64,000 bases of DNA from Physcomitrium patens (Eukaryota > Streptophyta > Bryopsida > Funariales > Funariaceae), in contig NC_037262.1 of assembly GCF_000002425.4 (NCBI RefSeq), forward strand, positions 7,034,123 through 7,098,122, in the 5' to 3' direction. Positions 36,618-47,549 of this stretch are shown here, piece by piece. A program made the translations under genes and the position numbers. The stretch's first letter is position 1, and the number at the start of each line of letters is the position of its first letter. Under the pieces are notes generated by a model that was given only the letters and a program-made list of their open reading frames with translations, had not been told where the DNA came from and made no database searches.

Positions 36618-37178
36618 TGTGAAGGACAAGAACTCGATAAAAAAATAATTCAGACAAGTGAGCCTTCACTCATAGAAAGGTAACAAAATATAAATAAATA
36701 AATATGTATATTGAAAGAGAAACCGGAATGGCTATTGCCAAAAGACAAGAAAACTAGAGACCCTTGAAACTAGACTAGAAGCAAGAAAGGAGTTGACAAG
36801 AGTGAAGAAGCCTTCACTCTTGTCTCTATATAAACTATCTAACTGGGAGCTACGTGGCGACGTTCTATAGAACCTTCAATATGTGTTGACTTTGTAGAAC
36901 ACATGCCTTGACTTACAAGGCAAGTTTTTCTACATGTGGGCCACATAGTTAGCTTGATCTTCAAGCTAACAACATGTGTGGCACATGGCCAACTTGTTGA
37001 CCACGTTTCTAATCCAAAAAGTCAATTAAAGACACCTATGAAGTCAAAGCAACGTCTATAAAGTTTCTAGGAAGCTTCCATATTAAATACTATAGAATTA
37101 GCTTACTTTTATCTACTTTTACTTACTTCTACCTATTTGTATATGTAATTACTAGCTTACATGATTATGTCCGTGACA
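36618..37178 (-). repeat. B3 3' LTR
   Basis: 561 bp, TGTGAAGGACAAG to TCCGTGACA on the plus strand. Nearly identical to the LTR at 42451. Confidence 0.92.
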
Positions 37179-37195
37179 TTACCTCCTTTTCTAGG
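37179..37195 (-). other. B3 polypurine tract
   Basis: On the minus strand CCTAGAAAAGGAGGTAA lies directly before the LTR start TGTCACGG. Confidence 0.8.
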
Positions 37196-37219
37196 GACGA
37201 GTTCCACGAGGAGCGGTCA

Positions 37220-37642
37220 TCATATGTTGAGGAAATCTATGATGAGACAAATTGTATTCGCCACATACTCTGATCTTTATTCTCTTCGAAGATGATTGAG
37301 AAGGCCTCTCAACCATCAGTAGTGTCCCATACCAAGGCGGGAAGACCACCCATATATTTGATCATTGTTGAGGCCTTCGTAACTTCCTTCGAATAGAATA
37401 TTTGGAAGACCATTAGGAGTTGTTCCTATCTCTAGCACAATCACCAAACATCGGGAGTCCCTTCCCAAATTGCGATACCAAACTCGTTGTATCTCGACAT
37501 CTATTCGAGGAAGAACATGTCGTTCTTGAAGATCTTCATCTCGATTGCGTCGTCTTGAAGGTTGTGACAATCGTAATGTCTGGTCCAGTAGGTCAGCAAA
37601 TGAAGGCTCTTGAGTCGAATCCACTGGTTGTTGGTTCTCCAT
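37220..37642 (-). CDS. B3 extra reading frame between chromodomain and PPT, function unknown
   Basis: A 108-residue open frame (37642-37316, MENQQPVDSTQEPSFADLL) followed, without length change, by about 30 further codons to a TGA near 37220 that B2 shares. B3 stops at codon 109 (TGA), where B2 has CAA. A later TAA in B3 is CAA in B2. The protein is Arg-rich around residues 40-60 and contains LVIVLEIGTTPNGLPNILFE and GWSSRLGMGHY. No family is recognised and no membrane segment or signal is visible. It overlaps no known gypsy domain. Its conservation in two independently decayed copies suggests a real element-encoded accessory gene. Confidence 0.55.
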
Positions 37643-37759
37643 GTCCTGAGCGTCACTACTACAAAGAAGCTATGAACAAGAATTGAAAGTAGAATGTTAT
37701 CTTGCCTAGATATTGTTTCTTTTATAAAGAAGGTTTTCATCTTGATTTTGATAGATGTC

Positions 37760-38250
37760 GTCAATGAAAAGCCTCCATTACCTTTGCTGCATTTGCAAGA
37801 TTCTTTATTAGCTCCCATGTGCGTTCACTAATACCATATCCACGCCAATGGACAAGATATTCTAATTTATTTCGGCGCCGCCTTGAATCTAAGACTTCTT
37901 ATACTTCAAACTCTTCATTATTGTCCACTTCTATAGGAGGAGGTGGAGCTTGTCGTCTTCTTGGTATGTCCACTGTCTTGTATGGTTCAAGAAGAAACAC
38001 ATCGAATATTGGATGGATTTTCATTGACTCTGATAGATGTAAACGATATGCAACTGGATTGATTTGTGCAAAAATAGAAAATGGTCCTAGCCTTCGATAG
38101 TCCAACTTGTCACAAGGATGAGTGGTCTTGATAATGCAACGAAGTAGCTATACCTTATCACCCAAGATGAATGATGATTGTTCCTTTCGATAGACATCTG
38201 CATTGACCTTTTGTTGTTCTTGAGCCTCTTTTAAGTGCGCCTTCATCGTT
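37760..38250 (-). pseudogene. B3 integrase C-terminus and chromodomain
   Basis: 38105-37899 reads MDYRRLGPFSIFAQINPVAY, then FDVFLLEPYKTVDIP (the GPF/Y-type module), then IEVDNNEEFEV. After one stop the chromodomain continues [30 protein letters not shown] and ends in an AFH helix. The HWRGY and TWEP blocks are canonical for chromodomains. Confidence 0.8.
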
Positions 38251-38261
38251 GCATGTAGCTC

Positions 38262-39050
38262 TCATAAATGAATCACCAAATCTTTTGTAGCAGGATTATC
38301 AACTTTTGAAAAGTCAAAAGTATCAAGTCGTGGATGATAACCATAATTAGCAAAGAAAGGTATTTGTTTTGTAGAAGAATGTACCGTGTTATTGTAAGCA
38401 AACTCTGCCAATGGCAAAAGAGTTGTCCAATCATCTTGTTGGTAATTAATGGTACATCTTAAATATTGCTCCAAAACTTGATTAACACGCTCCGTTTGTC
38501 CATCAGTTTGAGGATGGAATGTCGAAGATAGTTTTATATCCACTTTAAAAATCTTAAAAAGAATCTGCCAAAATCTTGATACAAATTGAGTTCCCCCATC
38601 TGATATAATATCCTTGGATAATCCATAATAGCAATAGATATTGTCAAGAAAGAGTTTAGCTGTTTCTTCACCTATGATAGATTTTGTACATGGTACAAAA
38701 TATGCCATCTTGGTAAAACGATCTAATATCACGAATATAGAGTCATAAGAATCTGAGATTGGAAGATCCATGATGAAGTCCATAGAAACAGAAGATCATA
38801 GTTGTTCTGGAATAGGTAATGGCTGAAGAAGTCCAAAAGGTCGATGACAAGGAGTTTTCGATCTTGAACAAACATCACATGATTGTACAAAATCTTTGAC
38901 TGCCTTCCACATTTGAGGCCACCAAAAATCCCTAGATATCAGCTCCAAAGTCTTATTATATCTAAAATGTCATATTATTGAGAAGTTGTGACGAGCTTGA
39001 AGAACACATAAACGTGCTTCTCCTTCTGGAACATATAGGTGTCCTTCGAA
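38262..39050 (-). pseudogene. B3 integrase zinc-binding and catalytic core
   Basis: The open core of 173 residues (38783-38262) carries VILDRFTKMAYFVP (first Asp), DIISDGGTQFVSRFW (second Asp) and HPQTDGQTERVNQVLEQYL (Glu), so the DDE triad is intact. Upstream, near 38850-38880, is the Cys-rich CDVCSRSKTPCHR end of the HHCC zinc domain. A stop separates the two parts. Confidence 0.88.
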
Positions 39051-39260
39051 ATAGAATAGGTTGTTCTTGAATTCAAATTTAGAGGGATCATGAGATTTAG
39101 AAGAATTATTCTTGATATCATGAACAAGAGGGTCTGAAGACATACTTAACTAGACTTGCTTAAGAAAAGTTAAATCAACAGTCAATGTTAATTTTATTGC
39201 TCGAAGATAAAATTGCTCCGACTTCAAGAAAACCGTTCTTTGTTGCTCAAAAGCTACATC

Positions 39261-39870
39261 TCATTTTTTTGGTGCAAGATAAGAACGTCTAGACAAGGCA
39301 TCAGACAAACCTTGTTGTTTTTCTGGCCGATAAGTAATGATGAACTCGAATCTTGATAAAGACATGCTCCAACGAACTTGGTGACGATTTAATACGCGTG
39401 TTGACATAAAATACTCGAGGTTCTTGTGATCTGTATACACAGTGACTGGACTAGAAGCACCTTCTAGATAATGATGCCATTCTTGAAAAGAATCCACAAT
39501 TGCAAGAAGTTCTTTATCGTGGATCTCATAATTGATTTCTGCTGCTGAGAATTTTCTTGAATGAAAGGCTACTGGATGAAGTTTGTTATTTGTTCCCATT
39601 TGTGATAAAACTGCACCCAGAGCAAAGTCTGATGCATCTGTTTCCATAAAGAATGCTTTGGAAAAATTAACACAATATAAGATTGGTGCAAAAACAAACG
39701 CTGTCTTCAAAGATTCAAAAGCAACTTTCGCTTCTTGATTCCATTGGAGTTTGTCTTTACAAGTCAAACGTGTAAGTTGAGCTGCAACTCAAGAGAAGTC
39801 TTTGATGAAGAACCAATAGTAGTTGGCAAATCCTAAAAAACATTGGACATCTCTTACCGTTTCTGGGATC
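39261..39870 (-). pseudogene. B3 RNase H
   Basis: An open frame of 168 residues (39767-39261) has METDASDFALGAVLSQMGTN with the first catalytic Asp, [20 protein letters not shown] with the Glu, VYTDHKNLEYF with a further Asp, and LSDALSRRSYLAP at the end. All key acidic residues are retained. It follows the RT thumb without a gap. Confidence 0.88.
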
Positions 39871-40800
39871 TTCTAGTCTATAATAGTTTGAACTTTCTTA
39901 GGATCCATCATAAGTCCATCATTTGAAATGATGTAACCTAAAAAATCGACTTGAGTAGTGTGGAATACACACTTTTCTATCTTGGCATAGAGTCCTACAT
40001 CTTCTAATTTTTGTAACACACGACGAACATGAAGTTCATGTTCTTCTAGATTCTTAGAATAGATCAAGATGTCGTCTAGATAACAGACCACAAAATCGTC
40101 CAAAAACTCTCAAAAAACATCATTCATTAGATGTTGAAAAGTTGCTGGTGCATTTATAAATCCAAAAGGCATGACGTTGTATTCAAAATATCCATACCTA
40201 GTTCAAAACGCAGTCTTCCATTCATCTCCTTCTTTGATGCGTACTAGATTGTATACTCCCCGAAGATCTATTTTTGTATAGATCTTACCTTGATTCAACT
40301 GATCAAGAAGTCTAGATATTAAAGGTAGTAGATACCTGTTCTTGATGGTAATCTTATTGAGTCCTCGATAATCAACACACATCCGCAATGATCCATCTTT
40401 TTTCTTCACAAATAGAATTGGAGCTCCTCCTGGAGATTTAGAATGGCATATGAAATTCTTGGCTAGATTTTCTTCAATATACACCTTGAGTTCAGCCAAC
40501 TCATTTTGTGATAAACTATAGATTGGTCCGAATGGCGGTTGTGCTCCTTCTTGAAGGTCAATTGAGCAATCATAGGGACGATGTTCTAGGAATGTATCCA
40601 CATTTTTTTTTTTAAATACATCTTGAAATTCTTGATATTGGCTTGGAATGCCACTTGAAGTCTTTTCACCAATAGAAATGGATGTGGCATAAATAATATA
40701 TGGTGATTCTTTCGTAGCAACATGCAAGAAAGTTTTTACACCTATAAATACGGGTTTAATTAAACTGGACTTATAACTCTTTATTTGATTAACTACACTA
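39871..40800 (-). pseudogene. B3 reverse transcriptase
   Basis: The long frame at 40994-40203 runs from the protease end into [80 protein letters not shown] with the first catalytic Asp. The next piece (40103-39873) starts [17 protein letters not shown] with the intact YLDD box. A few stops separate the two. Confidence 0.88.
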
Positions 40801-41270
40801 TTAGTTATACTTTTAGAGAAAGTAAGAGTTCGAGAAATCCAATCTATTTGAGGGTTGTATTTTTTTAACCACAATAAACCTAAAATGATTGGATTAGAGG
40901 GAGATCTAATGATATTAAATACTACAAAACTATTATGACCATTGATTATTGCTTCTATAAGAAGGGTTTCATGAGTAATATCTCCAGAAGACAATGGACG
41001 ACCATCTATGACTTCTACATGAACTGGTTCAGTTTTCTTTACTAAAGATATGCTATGTCATTTAGTAAATTCTTCATCTAAAAAATACGCTGAGGCTCCT
41101 GAATCTAACAAGGCAGAGACTTTGTAATGTTTAGGTCCTAAAATAACATTTAATGTAAAACAAGGAGAGGGCTCTGAGGAAAGAATAGGACCTTTACTAG
41201 ATGTTGTGCAAGGTTCCAACCGCACGGTCCCTATTGTAGCTGGACAAACTCGTTTTCTGACATATTATCT
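40801..41270 (-). pseudogene. B3 protease
   Basis: The retropepsin segment near 41100-41130 has a DSGAS-like motif (complement of GCTCCTGAATCTAAC, reading LDSGAS). VIDGRPLSSGDITHETLL and IRSPSNPIILGLLWLKKYNP follow, the latter in the open frame that continues into RT. Confidence 0.7.
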
Positions 41271-42238
41271 TCTTTTACAGCCATACTCCTTATTTTGTGA
41301 TTGCGTCATTTCTTTGGACAATGTTGAGCAGTAAGCTTTAGTTCTCCACAATATAAACATAATCTTTCTTGACGACGACGAGCATTTTATTGCTTAGTAA
41401 GAGGTTTGAAATATATTACATCAATTTGCATATCTTCTACTTCCGAATGTATGTGTTGAAGAGGTGTTGGTGTTGCCATTGAATTATAGTAACGTTGAGG
41501 TCCACTTGTACGATTCTCAGATCGAAATTCAAAAAAGCGATTGTTGCACTTCACAGCAAAGTCAATTGCTTGACTCAATGTTTGAGGATCAGATAAGTTG
41601 AGCATTAATTTTTTTACCTCATATTGTAATCCATAGAAAAATTCACTAATAAGTGTAGCATCATCCCACTTGATATCAGTTATAAGTTGTCAAAATTGTG
41701 AAGCGTATAACGTTACTGATCGATTGCCTTGTCGTAAAATACGGATCTTATTGGTTGCAACACGAATTGCATCATGTTCTTCATACATGGATCGAAACTC
41801 TACCAAAAAAGCCTCTAGATTATCCAATATTGGATCTCGTCATTCAAGAAAAGATGAAAATCACGATAGTGCTGAACCTGAAAAAAGGGTACCAATGAAT
41901 TTAACTTGCGATCCTAGAGTTGGATAGCTTTGGGGTTGAAGTTCAATCTCAAGTTGCACTTGATTGATAAATCCTCGAAACTTGGATCTGGTGCCATCAA
42001 ACTTCTCGGATAGGAAAATTCTTGATTCTCTAACATTTGAAGGGCGTTCCACCATAGGAGAAAGAACATAGTTTGGTACAGATATTGAAGCAGATCCAAC
42101 CATTTCTATATCTTCACTTCCTGCCAATTTTGTTGCTCCTTGTGGTGGTAAATTGAGTTGATGCATTGCAAGCATTAACTCCCTCAATTGTTCTTGCATT
42201 TGTGCCATTGTACTCTTCATTTCAACAAGTTCTGCCAT
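41271..42238 (-). pseudogene. B3 Gag with CCHC knuckle
   Basis: It starts MAELVEMKSTMAQMQEQLRE at 42238. It is open for 125 residues to 41861, including KFDGTRSKFRGFINQVQLEI and QVKFIGTLFSGSALS. After stops it continues with LRQGNRSVTLYASQF and TLSQAIDFAVKCNNRFFEF (41605-41387). The knuckle CLYCGELKLTAQHC near 41350 keeps three Cys but has Leu where the His of CX2CX4HX4C belongs. Confidence 0.8.
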
Positions 42239-42418
42239 GATAACACTTAGAAGAGAAAAGATGTCTAATATCGCTCAAGACAAATAGAAGAGAGGACTTG
42301 AGAACAAAGAAAATACTAAGGACAATATCAGTTTAGAAGAGGGTAATCCGTAACTTCTAGTATGCTTATATCTTATCAAAAAAAAGGGGTAATCCACTCT
42401 TAATCAAGATTAGACAAA

Positions 42419-42427
42419 GCTCTGATA
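42419..42427 (-). other. B3 primer-binding-site-like core
   Basis: On the minus strand TATCAGAGC, 23 bases inside the 5' LTR boundary, at the same place as in B2. Confidence 0.4.
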
Positions 42428-42450
42428 TTGTAGGTATACTCTTGTCAATC

Positions 42451-43011
42451 TGTCAAGGACAAGAACTCGATAAAAAAACAATTCAGACAAGTGAGCCTTC
42501 AGTCAAAGAAAGATAACAAAATATAAATAAATAAATATGTATATTGAAAGAGAAACCGGAATGGCTATTGCCAAAAGACAAGAAAACTAGAGACCCTTGA
42601 AACTAGACTAGAAGCAAGAAAGGAGTTGACAAGAGTGAAGAAGCCTTCACTCTTGTCTCTATATATACTATCTAACTGGGAGCTACGTGGCGACGTTCTA
42701 TAGAACCTTCAATATGTGTTGACTTTGTAGAACACATGCCTTGACTTACAAGGCAAGTTTTTCTACATGTGGGCCACATAGTTAGCTTGATCTTCAAGCT
42801 AACAACATGTGTGGCACATGGCCAACTTGTTGACCACGTTTCTAATCCAAAAAGTCAATTAAAGACACCTATGAAGTCAAAATAGTGTCTATAAAGCTTC
42901 TAGGAAGCTTTTATATTAAATACTATAGAATTAACTTATTTTTACCTACTTTTACTTACTTCTACCTATTTGTATATGTAATTACTAGCTTACATGATTA
43001 TGTCCATGACA
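42451..43011 (-). repeat. B3 5' LTR
   Basis: 561 bp, TGTCAAGGACAAG to TCCATGACA on the plus strand. Compared with the other B3 LTR the differences cluster at the two ends, and the middle 200 bp or more is identical by eye. Confidence 0.92.
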
Positions 43012-43830
43012 CTTAATCTATTCTAAGAATATAAAAGAACTTAAACTTCATATTTGTAGTGTGTTGTAAAAACCAAGAGATGCATGATTATATGCAAAGA
43101 TGAAAAAGTATGTATTTTATACTACTCAAGTTATCTTCTTAGGATATATTATTTCAAATGATATTTTTATAATAGATCTTAAAAAGATTTAGACTATCAT
43201 AGATTAAAAGATTTCAAAAACAATTAGACATATGCAATATTTTTTGAGATTTACTTATTATTATCAAATCTTTATCAAGAATTTTTTTCAAGTTGCAACT
43301 CTTCTTATATATTTGACATATAAAGAATTTAGCATTTTTATCTTTGAACAATAAAATCAATATTAACTATTGATTCAACCATTTTTGAGCAAGTTCAATT
43401 GAATATGTCTTCTAATCTTCTTATTTATAATATTAAGAATAATTCTTTTAAGTCTCAAGATACTTTTAAGTTTGAATTCAAGAATAATCTACTTTATTTC
43501 AAGGAATAATTATATATTCTAAAAAGCAAAGCATGATTACATATTCTTGAAGCTCATCATAACTTTCCAGCAATTGGACATTTTGGATAAAACAAAATTT
43601 TGGAACTAATATCTAGAGATTTTTAGTGGTCTCAAATGTAGAAGATAATTAAAGGCTTTGTACAATCATGTGACATTTGTTCAAGATCAAAGTCTCTTCA
43701 TCATTGATCTTATGGACTTCTTCACCCATTACATATTCTAAAACAATGAAAGTCTTTATTATGGATCTTTCAATGTCAAGTTCTTTTGACTCTATATTTA
43801 TAATAATATATCAATTTACCAAAATTATAA
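43012..43830 (+). pseudogene. B5 fragment: RT end and integrase zinc domain
   Basis: It resumes RT after B3 (LIYSKNIKELKLHI, then [18 protein letters not shown]). Near 43325 it jumps, skipping all of RNase H, to sequence just before integrase, and then reads the zinc-binding part (HDYIFLKLIITFQQLDILD, then SCDICSRSKSLHH). It fades out near 43830 in AT-rich DNA. The RNase H region is a clean internal deletion. Confidence 0.6.
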
Positions 43831-44399
43831 AATTTAATTTATTATTATTTATTTAATTATAATATTTATAAAGTATAATAATATAAATAATATCTTTGAT
43901 AAAAATTAATACAACTAATTGTATTAATAAAATTAAATCTAAAAGAGTTATTTTTAATTATTTAGTAGAGTATCTATATCTTAATATTAAGAACGTTATA
44001 ATATGTAAAGCATTAATGATATCAACAATAATCTAAAATTTATAAATAAAAATTTAATTACTATAATTAATAATTATATTTTAAAAAATATTAATATCAT
44101 AAAATATATAGCTAGCTTGTACTTTAATCTTTTTACTTCATTTTTCTATTATCAATGGGTGTTAATGGACATAAATATTGGATAGTTTCTCAAATTTTTC
44201 AAGTGACTTGTTAATAAGCAATCAATTGTAGAAAATTCATTTTTAAACAATTAGACATAATTAAAGGTTTAGGATATTTTTAAATGTTATAATATAAAAA
44301 TCCATTTAGATTTTTTTTTTATTCAATACCTATTACTTGTTAGATAATTATTCCAATACAATCTAATTGATACATTAAAAGATAGCTTTGAAATAAAGG

Positions 44400-44435
<36 letters not shown>

Positions 44436-47400
44436 TGCTAAAGATATAAGATAAATTTGTTAAATAAATAATAATAATAAAAAATATGGACATCTTATTG
44501 ATACATTTTATGCTTGTTATTTGTATTAATTATAATTTTTAATTAAACTTATTAACTTAACTAACTTTTTTACTAAATCAATCCACTTTTTTACTAGATT
44601 GGAAGAATGTGTGTCAAGTTTTATTGTTTTGTAAGTATTCATTGGAAGTTTTCAATAATAGAAGTATTTTGTGGGCTCCACTTTTGTCTCTTTGTTTGAT
44701 TTATAAGATGGTGTTGGATTTTTTATCTATGATTCTTGTTTAGATGAGTCAAAATAGCAAAAAAATGAATTGTATCTTGTATCTTTTGAGAGATTTATCT
44801 CTTCTAATTATATTGTAGAAATTGATATTTTGAAGGCACACCCAATTCCAAGGGGCATATTATCAATATTATCATTCAAAAAAATAAGAAAAAAATAAAT
44901 TTTACATTGGCTAATTGTCAGCTGTTTTGGTCATATCAATTTTCTCGCCTCAATTGTTCAGATGAATTACAAAACTCAAAAATAATTATGTTTGATATTA
45001 CAAAGTTTCATTTAGGTTAACCTTTGACAATTGTCTGGTTTTCAATATATAGAGTCAGGTGAATTACAATTCGGTTTTTAATTTTTGTTTGTTTATATTT
45101 TTTAAAAAAATTTGCACACAAAGCAGAGTTCAAAATTCTCAGATGTTTTTTTTAGTTTGTTTTAGTTTATTTGAATTTTTTATATAACTATATATTTTTT
45201 CATCTACATTGATATGTGCACAAGAAAAAATCAGATTGAGCATGGACAGAAGAACATCTTAAAAGCAGTGTCACAATGATTTGCGACGGATGTTTAGTAA
45301 TGTTATTATTATTATTGCTATTACTATGCCTCTTAGTCATTTTGTATTGCATGACTAAGAATGTTAAATTAGTAATTTATAATAATGATAAAAATATTTG
45401 AAACTAGGTCTTATGAGACATCAAACAAGAACTTATTCTTGCACATAGTAAATCAATTCTCTACTTAATAATTTTAAGAGTATAATTTATATGAATTGCT
45501 TTTTTCATATTGTGGACTTTATTAGCCAATAGTATTAATAGTGTTTCTGATATATACGACACAGTCATATATAGATACCATGAACTTCATTATTCGCTTA
45601 ATTATTCCATTTTAAGGATAGCCTTCCTTTGTGTTGTTTTAAATTTTTAGTTTATTTCAATAATAATCAGATATCAAAGTACACAAACTCTCCACACTGC
45701 TATGCTGTTTGTCAATCTTTTACTACCTTAAATGTTAATTTGATTCCAAAATAACAGTGTCTTGGTTAACCTCGTGAGACACATTCACATCACTGTTAAA
45801 GTTTTGATTTTTGCAGTTCATGCTCTTAGATTTGCTTTATGAAAACCTACCATGAAGATATTTTGCTTAATGGCATTTTGCTGTATGAAAACAATATATT
45901 CCAACTCAATTACGGTTTTCCATATTGCACCTCTTCCATTTTATAAAGGGCAAAAAATAGTATGATTTAACACAAATGAGCACTGTTATCTGTTGTGGGT
46001 GTGAATCCCAGAGGACATAAGTCGTATTATGCTTCGTATCCGTTTGAAGCCACAAACCATTATGCAGACATTTATGATCCTCCAATCCGATTATCATTTT
46101 ACATCAAGATATTTAAACCTGGTTCCATCGTGGTAGGCGAGGCAGAGGGGAAATTGCCATTCCAATTCCAGACCACGAATCTGCGGATTTCCCAACAGCC
46201 CTTGCCAGCCATCGCCCTTGCCGACGCCGCGGAGGGGGAGCCGCACTCTCGACGTCTAGCGGCAAAGGGGAGAAATAGATAATAATAAAAAAACACCCAC
46301 CCATGCTGAGTAGAGGCTAAGTTTCCTTTTTCCGGGCGGGGCTACCTGGATCCCTCTCCGTCAATCTAATGCGGCAGGATCGGTTTATTCGATACCAAAC
46401 TTAGTTGGCCGCCGCATGCGGGATTGTTGCGCGGCGACTAGGAGCGTTTTCTAGTTGGCCGTTGATCCTGGTTTTCGTGGACGTGGAGCGTCTCGACGCT
46501 GCTCCTTCCGGTGTTGTTGGGAATTAGATTTACCTTGGTGGGTCATGGGATTTCCTGGGAAAAAAGAAAAGAAAAGAATTATAAAAAAAGGTTGCGGTCT
46601 GTAGTAGGAACAAAATTTAACTGAGGGTGGAAATAGTTATGCATTCCCCTAGATTGGTCATTTGTCTGATTCGACTTTCTTTGAGCGAGAGGATGAGACA
46701 TGGGGGAAGGGGTTTGATCGGATGTGTGATAAGGCTAATGGAATGAGAAATGGATTTGAGCGGATAATTCGCATTCGTGCTGCGACGTGATATATTTGCA
46801 CTTTGAAGAGCGTGGACGTATTAGCCAGGGAATTGTAATGCGGAATCTCCAGCACATGATGCATCCTCCCTCGAGTGCCACGAATGAGTTATGGCGAGAG
46901 GAGCCTCAAGTGGCTGGGTGCTATTTAGGCCATCAAAATGTTGGTTCAGTGTAGCAGTTTTGTCTACATCTCATCTCACTGTTTCTGGTATCTGCTGCGT
47001 GAGCAGTGTGTTTTTGACGCAAAGCATTGTAATATTTCCTTCGGCTGATCTGTAAACAGAAGCTAGAGCACAACTCTACTTTGCTATGCTGTTCTGTGAC
47101 GACTCGAGCTCTTCGGAGCTTCGGATTGTCCATCCTGCTCCTCACGCTCTCGATTTACGGCGCCGGTTTCCGCGGTTTGGGCTTCCAAGGCAGCTAAGGG
47201 TGATCTAGTTTAAAGGGTATAGGGAGCTTCCAATTATTAAGTATATAGGAGTTATGCTTTTTGTCATCTGCGCACAACATTTCGGATACAAAAAACATTC
47301 ATGGATATAAAATCTGAAAACCAGTTCAAATCCTGGGTTTGCGTTTTGCAGAGCAGAGGCGGTAGGTGTGTTCACGGTATATGATACCAAGGGGGTGACA

Positions 47401-47549
47401 ATTAGGTAGTGTGTCTCTACACACAATCGTTGTGAACGGGCTAGTACCCATCTTCTCATTCAGATACTGGAATCCCTTGTGGCGGGGTTTCTGTGGATTC
47501 GAAGCCCCACGATCTCTTTGGGTTACAAGTCCTTTCGATTGCATTGAGG
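43831..47549. other. intergenic region upstream of AMT2
   Basis: 43.8-46.0 kb is AT-rich without recognisable genes or transposon domains and includes a TA microsatellite at 44401-44433. From about 46.1 kb the composition turns GC-richer, a probable promoter and 5' leader zone for AMT2. Overlapping open frames on both strands at 45,995-46,300 and 46,930-47,560 have no protein-like features. No TATA box or upstream exon can be fixed by eye. Confidence 0.5.
44401..44433. repeat. (TA)n microsatellite
   Basis: About 33 bases of uninterrupted TA dinucleotide in AT-rich spacer. Confidence 0.95.

Larger units (their letters stand above)
36618..43011 (-). mobile_element. B3: minus-strand chromodomain Ty3/gypsy element, youngest copy
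   Basis: A complete 6394 bp element. Both LTRs are 561 bp (36618-37178 and 42451-43011) and differ at about 17 positions by eye, mostly transitions. Flanks TTTAA (36613-36617) and CTTAA (43012-43016) form a 5-bp duplication with one C/T difference, within the RT of B5. Gag, protease, RT, RNase H, integrase, chromodomain, an extra 3' frame and the PPT are all present. It has the fewest stops of the B copies and serves here as the uninterrupted reference for the others. Confidence 0.92.
21835..43830 (+). mobile_element. B5: oldest plus-strand B-type gypsy copy, split three times
   Basis: Fragments read in order on the plus strand: degenerate LTR (21835-22125), leader and Gag (22130-22874, 24231-24653), zinc knuckle and protease (35996-36300), RT (36470-36617 and 43012-43320) and integrase N-terminus (43500-43830). 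The gaps are filled by an A-like LTR, B2 and B3. The junctions agree: Gag stops at ATGAGGAGTATGG and resumes at 35996 with CATGGATGCCAAAG, and RT stops at GATGACTTTTTAA and resumes with CTTAATCTATTC. The element has also lost internal pieces (RNase H and parts of PR-RT). It carries more stops than the other B copies. Confidence 0.7.

Noticed and set aside
9721-43830. Fungal repeat-induced point mutation as the cause of the C-to-T decay
   Set aside because: The two intact genes are plant genes with plant-specific motifs and introns. Deamination of methylated transposons explains the pattern without a fungal mechanism.
45995-46304. Overlapping frames on both strands upstream of AMT2
   Set aside because: Several frames are open at once over a short GC-rich stretch, with no motif, conserved start context or continuity with AMT2.
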